Of a DNA stretch of 64,000 nucleotides, positions 9,099-17,322 are shown piece by piece (position 1 is the stretch's first letter; every line of letters starts with the position of its first letter). Where the stretch lies: NCBI RefSeq assembly GCF_002934605.1, contig NZ_PTJC01000006.1, forward strand, positions 372,001-436,000. The letters run 5' to 3'. Under the pieces are notes generated by a model that worked only from the letters and a program-made list of their open reading frames with translations, ran no database searches and was not told where the DNA came from. A program made the position numbers and the translations under genes. This stretch comes from Neolewinella xylanilytica. Its GTDB lineage: Bacteria; Bacteroidota; Bacteroidia; Chitinophagales; Saprospiraceae.

Positions 9099-10226
9099 AT
9101 GACCCAGACCGCCCCGCATACCTCGCCCCAAGTTTCCACCGATGCCTTTCCGATGAACGGGACGGACTACTTCGAAATGCTCGTCGGCAACGCCCGGCAA
9201 TCGGCCCATTTCTACCAGACCGCGATGGGCTTTCAGCCGCTGGCGTATTCCGGACTGAGCACCGGTATCAAGGACCGGGAATCTTACGTCCTGGTGCAGG
9301 ACAAGATCCGACTGGTGCTTACCACGCCCCTAAAGCCCGGTACCGACATCGGCGAATTGATCGATCGCCACGGGGATACGGTCCGCACCGTGGCGCTCTG
9401 GGTGGATGATGCGCGCGCGGCGTACACGACCGCCATTGAGCGGGGAGCGGAATCTTACTTCGAACCTCTTCAGGAGCAGGACGACAAAGGTCACGTGGTA
9501 CGTTCCGCCGTCAAGAGCTACGGGGACACGGTCCATGTCTTCGTTGAGCGGTCCGCCTACGAGGGGGTCTTCCTGCCCGGGTTTGTTGCCTGGGAACCGG
9601 AATACCGCCCCGGACCCGTAGGCCTCAAGTACGTGGACCACATGGTCGCCAACGTTGACGAAGGGCAAATGAATAAGTGGGTGGACTGGTACGCCGACGT
9701 GCTCGGCTTCAAGCAGCTCATCAGCTTTGACGACAAGGACATCAGCACCAAGTATACCGCCCTCATGAGCAAGGTGATGTCGAACGGTAACGGCCGCATC
9801 AAATTCCCAATCAACGAGCCGGCGCCGGGACTGAAGAAATCGCAGATTGAAGAATACCTGGAATTTCACGGAGGGCCCGGCATCCAGCACATCGCAGTGG
9901 CTACGGATAACGTCGTCGATACCGTCACCCAACTTCGGAACCGCGGTGTAGAGTTCTTGCGCGTGCCGGACACCTACTACGACACCCTACTGGATCGGGT
10001 AGGGGAGATCGACGAATCGATCGAGCCGCTACGGGAGCTTGGCATCCTGGTCGACCGGGACGACGAGGGCTATTTGCTCCAGATCTTCACCCGCCCCATC
10101 GGCAGTCGCCCGACGGTCTTTTACGAGATCATCCAGCGGAAAGGAGCTACCAGCTTCGGTAAAGGAAACTTTAAGGCGCTGTTTGAAGCTATTGAGCGGG
10201 AGCAGGAGCTGCGGGGAACGCTTTAG
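9099..10226 (+). CDS. hppD: 4-hydroxyphenylpyruvate dioxygenase
   Basis: HppD converts 4-hydroxyphenylpyruvate to homogentisate in tyrosine catabolism, using Fe(II) and O2. The 375-residue protein has two vicinal-oxygen-chelate halves. The iron ligands of the family are all visible: His in YVDHMVANVD (H181), His in GIQHIAVA (H264) and Glu in VFYEIIQR (E343). The C-terminal GKGNFKALFEAIEREQ helix that gates the active site is present. The start is placed at the ATG at 9099, because the frame upstream overlaps a good promoter and is not family-like. It stands alone, with no homogentisate dioxygenase beside it. Its stop codon runs directly into a TAGTACGGTAGTAC repeat. Confidence 0.96.
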   Translation: MTQTAPHTSPQVSTDAFPMNGTDYFEMLVGNARQSAHFYQTAMGFQPLAYSGLSTGIKDRESYVLVQDKIRLVLTTPLKPGTDIGELIDRHGDTVRTVALWVDDARAAYTTAIERGAESYFEPLQEQDDKGHVVRSAVKSYGDTVHVFVERSAYEGVFLPGFVAWEPEYRPGPVGLKYVDHMVANVDEGQMNKWVDWYADVLGFKQLISFDDKDISTKYTALMSKVMSNGNGRIKFPINEPAPGLKKSQIEEYLEFHGGPGIQHIAVATDNVVDTVTQLRNRGVEFLRVPDTYYDTLLDRVGEIDESIEPLRELGILVDRDDEGYLLQIFTRPIGSRPTVFYEIIQRKGATSFGKGNFKALFEAIEREQELRGTL

Positions 10227-10517
10227 TAGTACGGTAGTACTTAGTCAGTCGGCTGGCTTCGCCATCCGGAATAGTACGGTAGAGCTCCCTGCGGTCGCTG
10301 TTAGTAAGGTAGTTCCTTAGTCGGCTGGCTTCGCCATCCGGGGTAGTGGCTCCCTGCGGTCGCTAGTACGGTAGTAGGTAGTCGGTTGCCTTCGGCATCC
10401 GGGGTAATACGGTAGTAGACGAGACAAACGCTGCAGGATACCATTAGTCGCAGCCGAATAGCCCTCTACCGTACCACTCCGCTTACGAAGCAAGCGACTA
10501 CCACTCTACCGTACTAC
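10224..10517. repeat. intergenic repeat cluster (TAGTACGGTAGTAC and GGCTTCGCCATCCGG motifs)
   Basis: No gene is seen here. The stretch between the convergent hppD and bamA genes is built of short repeats. GTACGGTAG-type motifs occur near 10231, 10275, 10360 and 10410, and in inverted form (CTACCGTAC) near 10468 and 10507, so the two ends can pair. CGGCTGGCTTCGCCATCCGG occurs twice, with a third variant reading GTTGCCTTCGGCATCCGG, which forms a UUCG-type mini-hairpin. CTCCCTGCGGTCGCT also occurs twice. The cluster begins at the hppD stop codon and ends at the bamA stop codon. Confidence 0.75.
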
Positions 10518-13061
10518 CTACTCCGGTTCGAAGCCAAGCACGATGTTGAACGTACTCAGGTTCCCGTTCTCCGAGAGGTTCGGATCCTTATCGAAGCCAT
10601 AGCCCCAGTCGAAGCCGAGCGTACCGAACATGGGAAGGAACACCCGGGCGCCAACACCCACGCTCCGTTTCAGGTCAAAGGGGTTGAAGTCACGGGCCGT
10701 ACGCCAGGCGTTACCACCCTGGGCGAAGGCAAGCACGAAGATGGTGCTGGAGGGGTTGAGGCTCAGCGGGTAGCGGAGTTCTACGGTGTACTTGCTAAAG
10801 ATGGGCGTGGCAATCTTGCGAACGCCGCCACTTTGCGTCGTGATGAAGTTGTTGGGCAAGTCTTCGATTTCGTAGCCACGGAGACTGACGATATCGACGC
10901 CGGCGAAGGCAAACTGCTGGTTGTTTACCCCGTCGCCACCGAGCTGGAAGCGTTCGAAAGGGCTAACGCCGACGGCATCGTCGTAGCTACCGAGATAGCC
11001 GATTTTTGCCTGTGTTTTCAGTACGAGCTTTTGGTCCCGCGAGATGGGGGTGTACCATTCGGCATTGAGTCGCCACTTGTGGTATTCCACAAAGCGGAAG
11101 CGGTCTTCCACGTCTTCCAACAGATTGGGATCGTCACGAATGCCTAATTTCCGGTAGGGCGGAGTAGCCTGCAGCGAGAGTTCGATGTTGGAGCCCTGCT
11201 TCGGATAGATGGGATCGGTGGCCGTATTGCGCGACAGCGAGAACTGAAGGCTAAAGTTGTTGTAGTTGCCGGTAGTTACCGTTTCGTTCTGGTCGGTCAC
11301 GAAGAGTTCCGTCCAGTTGTTGAGGGCCAGCGTCTGCAGGTTGATACCGGTGCGGAAGACGAAGTTGTCGTCGGGCCAGCGCAGGCGGGTACCCAGGCTG
11401 ACGGCGGCTTGCTGAATGATCAGCTTGCGGGGGACCGCCTCGGTGCCGAAGTCGTACTTATTGTAAAAGGCGGATACGGACAGCGATGTCGGTCGCTTGC
11501 CACCCAGCCAGGGCTCGGTGAGGCTGGCATTGTAGCTTTGGTAGAACTTACCGTTCGTCTGGGCACGGAGGCTCAGCCGCTGACCGTCACCCTGCGGCAG
11601 GGGATGCCAGGCTTCCCTGTTGAAGAGGTTGCGGAGGCTGAAGTTGTTGAAGGTCACGCCGAGGGTGCCGATCACGCCACGCTGACCGCCCCAGCCCGCG
11701 CTGAGTTCCAGCTGGTCGCTGGGCTTCTCCTCAACGGTGTAGATGATGTCCACCGTCCCGCGGTCGGGGTTGACCGGGGTTTCGATGCCGAGGGTTTCCT
11801 GGTTGAAGTAACCGAGGCCGATGATCTGGCGCTGGGAGCGGATGATATCGGAGCGACTGAACTTCTGGCCGGGGCGGGTAAAGAGTTCCCGGCGGATGAC
11901 GTGCTCGTGGGTGCGGTCGTTGCCGTTGATGACCACTTTATCGATGGTCGCTTGCGGGCCCTCGAAAATGCGCATTTCCAGGTCGATGGAATCGCCTTCG
12001 ATGGCTACTTCAATGGGGTCTACATTGAAGAAGAGATAGCCGTTGTCCATGTAAAGGGAAGACACGTCGGCATTGTCCTGACTGAAACTCAGGCGCGTCT
12101 GTAATTCTTCCTCGTTGTAGACATCCCCCCGCTCGATACCCAACACCTGGGCCAGGGTCTCATTGTCGTAAATCGAGTTTCCTTTCCAGGTGATGTTGCG
12201 GAAATAATATTGGTTCCCTTCGTTGATCCGGATATCCAGGACCAGTTCGCCGTCATCATTGCGGTAGATACTGTCGTTGAGTACGCGGGCGTCGCGGTAG
12301 CCGAGGGTATTGTAGTAGGCGATCATCGCGTCCTTGTCGTCCTCGTAGAGCTCGGGTTGGAATTTGGAGCCTTTAAAAAGCTTTCGCTTTTCGTTGGTCT
12401 CCTTCATCTGCTTCTGAAGCTTCCGTTCCTTGACGGCGTCGTTGCCGATGATATTGATCTCGGCGATCTTGACCCGGTCGTTGCGCTTGACGTCGAAGAC
12501 GAGGCGCACGGAGTTCGCCCGGCTGGTATCGGCGATTTCCTCTACGGTTACGGTGGCGTCGAGGTAGCCTTTTTCCACGTAGTACCCGCGGACCGCTTCG
12601 GCGGCGTTCACCTTGGCGTCTTCGGTAACGATGCCTCCCCGAACGAGGTATTTATTGACTTCTTCGTTCAGGTCGTCGTGGCGGCCCTGTTTGGCACCGG
12701 TGAAACTGTGGCGAAGGAAACGGGGGCGCTCTTCGACGCGGACGATAAGAAAGATAACGTCGCCGATCGTTTTTTCCTCTTCGATGGATACGTTGGTGAA
12801 TAGCCGTAGCCGCCACAGATTTTTGATGGCGCGGGGGATGTCAGGACCGGGAACCCGGATGTCCTGACCAACGCTGAGGCCGGTAACGCCGATGATGGCA
12901 TTCTCTTCGGCGAAGTAGGCTCCTTCTACCTTGATGCCACCTATTTCGTACTCCTGGGGTTCGGAGTAGTCGTAGACGGGGAGGTTCAGGGAGTCAGTCT
13001 GGGCGGTGAGCGTCGTCAGACAGCCGAAAGCGAGGCAAAGAAAGAAAAGGCTAAATCTCAT
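10518..13061 (-). CDS. bamA: outer membrane protein assembly factor BamA
   Basis: BamA is the essential Omp85 insertase that folds barrels into the outer membrane. From the ATG at 13061 it has 847 residues. A signal peptide (MRFSLFFLCLAFGCLTTLTAQ) is followed by about five POTRA domains (to ~residue 430, e.g. TIDKVVINGNDRTHEHVIRR) and a 16-strand barrel. The barrel loop-6 signature appears as VSLRGYEIEDL. An 18-codon extension upstream to 13115 is open but lacks signal character, so it was not used. It follows uppS on the same strand after a 57-bp gap. That gene order is common in Bacteroidota and points to cotranscription. Assignment is secure. Confidence 0.95.
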   Translation of the reverse strand: MRFSLFFLCLAFGCLTTLTAQTDSLNLPVYDYSEPQEYEIGGIKVEGAYFAEENAIIGVTGLSVGQDIRVPGPDIPRAIKNLWRLRLFTNVSIEEEKTIGDVIFLIVRVEERPRFLRHSFTGAKQGRHDDLNEEVNKYLVRGGIVTEDAKVNAAEAVRGYYVEKGYLDATVTVEEIADTSRANSVRLVFDVKRNDRVKIAEINIIGNDAVKERKLQKQMKETNEKRKLFKGSKFQPELYEDDKDAMIAYYNTLGYRDARVLNDSIYRNDDGELVLDIRINEGNQYYFRNITWKGNSIYDNETLAQVLGIERGDVYNEEELQTRLSFSQDNADVSSLYMDNGYLFFNVDPIEVAIEGDSIDLEMRIFEGPQATIDKVVINGNDRTHEHVIRRELFTRPGQKFSRSDIIRSQRQIIGLGYFNQETLGIETPVNPDRGTVDIIYTVEEKPSDQLELSAGWGGQRGVIGTLGVTFNNFSLRNLFNREAWHPLPQGDGQRLSLRAQTNGKFYQSYNASLTEPWLGGKRPTSLSVSAFYNKYDFGTEAVPRKLIIQQAAVSLGTRLRWPDDNFVFRTGINLQTLALNNWTELFVTDQNETVTTGNYNNFSLQFSLSRNTATDPIYPKQGSNIELSLQATPPYRKLGIRDDPNLLEDVEDRFRFVEYHKWRLNAEWYTPISRDQKLVLKTQAKIGYLGSYDDAVGVSPFERFQLGGDGVNNQQFAFAGVDIVSLRGYEIEDLPNNFITTQSGGVRKIATPIFSKYTVELRYPLSLNPSSTIFVLAFAQGGNAWRTARDFNPFDLKRSVGVGARVFLPMFGTLGFDWGYGFDKDPNLSENGNLSTFNIVLGFEPE

Positions 13062-13118
13062 GCTATATCGGTTTGCCGGTGGTGGACCGGCCATCGGGGT
13101 AAGGATGGGTGCCAACGC

Positions 13119-13877
13119 TCAGGGGTTGGTCGGCTGCTTAAGTTGTTCACTGGTTCGGCCGAATCGTCGTTCTCTTTGCTGAAAATCGACGATTGCGGCG
13201 TACAGGTCGGGTTTCCGGAATTCAGGCCAGAAGACCGGACTGAAGTAGAATTCGGCGTAGGCCGCCTGCCAGAGAAAAAAGTTACTGAGCCGGTGCTCCC
13301 CGCTGGTGCGGATGATCAGCTCGGGGTCCGGGTAAGCGTGGGTGCTCAGGCGATTGCTCAGTGCGCCTTCGTCGATGGCAGCGGGATCGAGCCGGCCGGC
13401 ACTTACCTCCAGGGCCAGTTGCCGGGCGGCGCGGGCCACGTCCCACTTACCGCTATAGTTGAGCGCCAGGATGAGCGTCATGCCGTGTCCGTTGGCGGTC
13501 TGCTCGATGCCGAAGCGAAGGGCCTGCTGGGTGGCTTCGGGCAGGCCGCTGGTATCGCCAATGGTGGCAAGCCGGATGCCATTGTCGAGCATCATCTTCA
13601 TTTCGTTGCCGATGGTATCCACCAGTAGCTGCATCAGCGCACCAACTTCCATTTCCGGGCGGCTCCAGTTCTCGGTGCTGAAGGCGTACAGAGTCAGGTA
13701 ACCAACGCCGAGCTCGGCACAGGCTTCCACGGTAGCGCGAACGGCTTCCACGGCGCTGTGGTGACCGAAGACCCGGGGCTTCCCTTTGCCCTGGGCCCAG
13801 CGGCCATTGCCGTCCATGATCACGCCTACGTGATGGGGTAAGCGCTGCTTGTCGATATGTTCCTTGAGCTCCTGCAT
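13119..13877 (-). CDS. uppS: isoprenyl transferase (undecaprenyl diphosphate synthase)
   Basis: UppS condenses isopentenyl units in cis onto farnesyl diphosphate to make the C55 carrier lipid for peptidoglycan and surface polysaccharides. The 252-residue length is normal. Conserved blocks are intact: VIMDGNGRWAQ with catalytic Asp22, YAFSTENWSRP, and the C-terminal RTSGEHRLSNFFLWQ plus AEFYFSPVFWPEF. It lies upstream of bamA as a probable two-gene operon. Its upstream DNA is a repeat array, with a TACCTTCG sequence about 13 nt before the ATG as a weak -7 candidate. Confidence 0.96.
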   Translation of the reverse strand: MQELKEHIDKQRLPHHVGVIMDGNGRWAQGKGKPRVFGHHSAVEAVRATVEACAELGVGYLTLYAFSTENWSRPEMEVGALMQLLVDTIGNEMKMMLDNGIRLATIGDTSGLPEATQQALRFGIEQTANGHGMTLILALNYSGKWDVARAARQLALEVSAGRLDPAAIDEGALSNRLSTHAYPDPELIIRTSGEHRLSNFFLWQAAYAEFYFSPVFWPEFRKPDLYAAIVDFQQRERRFGRTSEQLKQPTNP

Positions 13878-13909
13878 AATTAAGGACGCGCGAAGGTACG
13901 GATAATAGT

Positions 13910-14236
13910 CGGGTAGTCTTTTAGGGGTAGGGGGGGTAGGGGGTAGTCTTTTAGTCGGGTAGTCCTTTAGTTGCTGGCTTCGCCATCTTGGTAGGGGGTA
14001 GTCTTTTAGGGGGTAGGGGGGTTAGGGGGTAGTCTTTTAGTCGGGTAGTCTTTTAGTCGCTGGCTTCGCCATCTTGGTAGGGGGTAGTCTTTTAGGGGGT
14101 AGGGGGGTAGGGGGTAGTCTTTTAGTCGGGTAGTCTTTTAGTCGCTGGCTTCGCCATCTTGGTAGTGGGTAGTCTTTTAGTCGGGTAGTCTTTTAGTCTT
14201 TTAGTCGGGTAGTCTTTTAGTTGCTGGCTTCGGCAG
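13910..14236. repeat. tandem array of ~85-bp units built from TAGTCTTTTAG
   Basis: GGCTTCGCC or GGCTTCGGC cores recur at 13976, 14062, 14147 and 14226, giving periods of 86, 85 and 79 bp. Within each unit GGTAGTCTTTTAG recurs several times, separated by GGGGGTAGGGGGG tracts or TCG. Each unit therefore contains its own shorter direct repeats. The array fills the gap between divergent uppS and the TonB-dependent receptor gene. No open frame with coding character is seen in it. The remaining 14237-14482 is non-repetitive and becomes AT-rich just before the receptor gene, as expected of a promoter region. Confidence 0.85.
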
Positions 14237-14482
14237 GTGGGAGCCTGTTTAAAAGACTGGGTTTTCCGTCCTGGGGTTATCCGGTGCGGGGGCCTGGTTC
14301 GGGGAGATGGGAAGGGATTTGCAGGGGGCTGATGGTTGACGCTACACCTGCGATCCGCCGATGAAAATTAGTTAAAAAATAGAGAGACAGCGAAATTTCA
14401 CTAAATTGTGAGCTTAATCCGTAGAAATTACGGAATTTTTAGTTCGATCTTGCTGCGAAGCCTTTCGCCCTACACCACCTAT

Positions 14483-17284
14483 ATGAGGCGTACCATTTGT
14501 TTTCTCGCCGTCTGTTTATTGCTGTGCGGCCGACTGGCGGCTCAGGTCACCCTGGAAGGTTCGATACTGGATGCCAACAACGGCGATCCGCTGATCGGGG
14601 CCAGTGTGTTGGTAAAAAACACCACTACGGGCACCGTCACCGACCTGGACGGAAACTGGGAACTTACCGTATCCGGCTTACCCGCCATCCTGCAATTTTC
14701 TTACCTGGGCTACGCTCCTACCGAAGTGGAAGTCACGGATGCCGACCAGGAGCTCACCATTCGCCTCGGCGACGACGCGGTGACCACGGAAGTCGTGGAG
14801 GTGCGCGGGCGTCGGATCAGTGAGAAGCAACAACAGGCTGCGCTGACGGTGGAAACCCTGGATGCCATCGCGATCAAGGAAACGGCGGCCGCTAACTTCT
14901 ACGACGGGCTGGGTAGCCTGAAGGACGTGGACCTGACGGCCGCCAGCCTGGGCTTCAAGATCGTGAACACCCGGGGCTTCAACAGCACGAACCCCGTGCG
15001 CTCCCTGCAGATCATCGATGGGGTGGATAACCAGAGTCCGGGGCTGAACTTCAGCCTGGGTAACTTCCTCGGCGCCTCCGAACTGGACGTGAACCGGGTG
15101 AACCTGGTGGTGGGGGCCTCTTCGGCCTTCTACGGTCCGAACGCCTTTAACGGGGTGATCGCCATCGAGACGAAGGATCCGTTTTTGCAGCAGGGGCTGT
15201 CGGCCCAGATCAAGGTGGCCGAGCGTAATTTGATCGAGGGGGGCGTGCGGTGGGCGCAGGCAATCAATAATGAGGAAGGGCAACCCTGGTTCGCCTATAA
15301 GCTCAACCTGTTTGGGTTCCGGGCGGATGACTGGGTGGCGGATAATTATGATGCGGTTTATGATAGTCCCGCATCCGCCGATAACCCCGGGGGGTACGAT
15401 GCCGTCAATGTGTACGGGGATGAGTACGCTTCGGCGCTGGATTTTCAGCGTAGTAGCATTCCCGGTATCGGAATCGTTCACCGCCGGGGCTATAAGGAAA
15501 TCGATTTGGTGGATTACGATAGCGAGAATTTAAAAGCGGGAGCAGCCTTCCACTTTCGGTTGAACCCCCGTAAAACGCTTGAAAGTTCCGAGCTGATATT
15601 AGCTAGCAATTATAGCACGGGAACTACGGTGTACCAGGGAGATAACCGCTTCAGTCTTCGTGGTATTCAGTTCTTTCAGCACCGGATCGAGCTCCGGAAT
15701 CGCGACGATTTTTTCATCCGTGCATATGTCACCCACGAGGATGCGGGCGAGAGCTATGACCCGTACTTCACTGCTTTGCGGTTGCAGAACCGAGCCGCGC
15801 CTCTTGAGCAATGGCAATCTCCCTACATAAATTATTGGCAAGGCTCGGTACAGTCCCGTTTTACCGGCCGAGACGACTACCCGCGGAGCATTGATTATAT
15901 CGGTGATCCGGACGGGTTACGGTCGGCCCGAAACCAATTTTTCAGTCAGGAGGAGATTCAGCAAATTTTGGTGGAGGGACACGATGAAGCTCAAGCCTTC
16001 GCCAATACCGGTGATCCCTTTTTCAATACGCAGGACTTTTACGAACCCGGGTCGGAGCGATTCGAGCAAGCTTTTGACGATATAACGGGCCGCCTACCTA
16101 CGGACGGAGGCACCAGGTTCTTTGACAAGTCGGCACTCTATCACGCTCACGGGGAAAAGCAGTGGCAAAGCGTGCTGCCGGAATCATCTCAGAACGAACT
16201 GTCGCTAACGGTCGGAGCCAACGGAAGACGCTACACTCCCAATAGCCGAGGGAGCATCCTGCTTGACACCATGGGCAGAAAAATCACCAACTGGGAAGTG
16301 GGAGCGTACGGAGGCGGAACCTTCACGCTAAATAGCCGGTACCGCCTGAGTGCCAGTTTGCGCGCCGATAAGAATGAAAACTTTGACCTTCTCTTCAGTC
16401 CCGCCGCTTCGGCGGTATACACGCCAAACGAGCGGACGACATTCCGCCTAAGTTTTAGCAGTGCTATTCGGAATCCTACGCTTGCTGACCAATACCTTTT
16501 CTACAACGTTGGCCGCGCCATCCTGATTGGTAATCTCGGCGGCTTCAATGACCTGGTCACCATCGAAAGTTTACGGGAAGCAATCAACGCCCAAAATCTG
16601 GATTTACTGGAACGGTTCGATGTGGCCCCGATTCGGCCGGAGCGCGTAAGAACACTCGAAACGGGCGTGCGAACGACGCTATTTGAAAAGCTATACGTTG
16701 ACGCAACGTACTATTACAGCTTCTACAACGACTTTATCGGTTTCAATTTGGGCGCAGATGCCTCATTTGATCCAACTACCAACCTGCCAAGCCGGATTCA
16801 GGCATACCGGGTATCGGCAAATGCCACCGACCAGGTAACCACGCAGGGTTTCAGCATTGGAAGCAACCTGTATTTTGCCAATTACTTTGTGCTCAACGGG
16901 AATTACAGTTTCAACCGTTTGAATACGGCTTCCGACGATCCCATCATCCCGGCCTTCAATACGCCGGAACACAAGTACAACATTGGCGTATCAGGTCGTA
17001 ACGTTCCCCTCAAACTGGGGGCGGCCGTGGAGGACTTTGGCTTTAACGTCACTTATAAATGGATTGACGGATTTCTGTTTGAGGGCTCCCCCCAATTTAC
17101 CGGCTTTATCGAAAGCTACGGCATGTTGGATGCCCAAGTCAACGTGGAAATCAAACCAATTCATACCATTATCAAGATCGGGGCTTCCAACCTCCTGGAT
17201 AATCGTGTTTTCCAAGTATACGGAGGACCGCGTATCGGCCGGCTTGCTTATATATCCGCTACTTACAATTGGCAAAAGCGTTAA
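14483..17284 (+). CDS. TonB-dependent receptor with carboxypeptidase-like N-terminal domain
   Basis: An outer-membrane active-transport barrel of 933 residues from the ATG at 14483. That start gives a normal signal peptide (MRRTICFLAVCLLLCGRLAAQ); a longer frame to 14408 was rejected. Residues ~22-105 form the CarboxypepD_reg-like domain (TLEGSILDANNGDPLIGASV) typical of Bacteroidota receptors. A plug domain follows (~120-250, with NTRGFNSTN and VVGASSAFYGPNAFNGVI), then the barrel. It lacks the layout of a SusC/SusD pair, since no SusD follows. The next gene encodes a T9SS-exported hydrolase-fold protein 38 bp downstream, so the two may serve one substrate, which cannot be named. Codons shift from GC-rich in the plug to more AT-rich in the barrel. 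Confidence 0.9.
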   Translation: MRRTICFLAVCLLLCGRLAAQVTLEGSILDANNGDPLIGASVLVKNTTTGTVTDLDGNWELTVSGLPAILQFSYLGYAPTEVEVTDADQELTIRLGDDAVTTEVVEVRGRRISEKQQQAALTVETLDAIAIKETAAANFYDGLGSLKDVDLTAASLGFKIVNTRGFNSTNPVRSLQIIDGVDNQSPGLNFSLGNFLGASELDVNRVNLVVGASSAFYGPNAFNGVIAIETKDPFLQQGLSAQIKVAERNLIEGGVRWAQAINNEEGQPWFAYKLNLFGFRADDWVADNYDAVYDSPASADNPGGYDAVNVYGDEYASALDFQRSSIPGIGIVHRRGYKEIDLVDYDSENLKAGAAFHFRLNPRKTLESSELILASNYSTGTTVYQGDNRFSLRGIQFFQHRIELRNRDDFFIRAYVTHEDAGESYDPYFTALRLQNRAAPLEQWQSPYINYWQGSVQSRFTGRDDYPRSIDYIGDPDGLRSARNQFFSQEEIQQILVEGHDEAQAFANTGDPFFNTQDFYEPGSERFEQAFDDITGRLPTDGGTRFFDKSALYHAHGEKQWQSVLPESSQNELSLTVGANGRRYTPNSRGSILLDTMGRKITNWEVGAYGGGTFTLNSRYRLSASLRADKNENFDLLFSPAASAVYTPNERTTFRLSFSSAIRNPTLADQYLFYNVGRAILIGNLGGFNDLVTIESLREAINAQNLDLLERFDVAPIRPERVRTLETGVRTTLFEKLYVDATYYYSFYNDFIGFNLGADASFDPTTNLPSRIQAYRVSANATDQVTTQGFSIGSNLYFANYFVLNGNYSFNRLNTASDDPIIPAFNTPEHKYNIGVSGRNVPLKLGAAVEDFGFNVTYKWIDGFLFEGSPQFTGFIESYGMLDAQVNVEIKPIHTIIKIGASNLLDNRVFQVYGGPRIGRLAYISATYNWQKR

Positions 17285-17322
17285 ATAAAGCCCATTTCTC
17301 AATTCATCAACTCGAAATTCCT

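Noticed and set aside
13910..14236. Possible CRISPR array
   Set aside because: The units are ~85 bp, with nested short direct repeats and no unique spacers or cas genes, so it is a tandem repeat and not CRISPR.
14483..17284. SusC/SusD-type polysaccharide utilisation locus
   Set aside because: No SusD-like gene follows the receptor, and no glycoside hydrolase is nearby.
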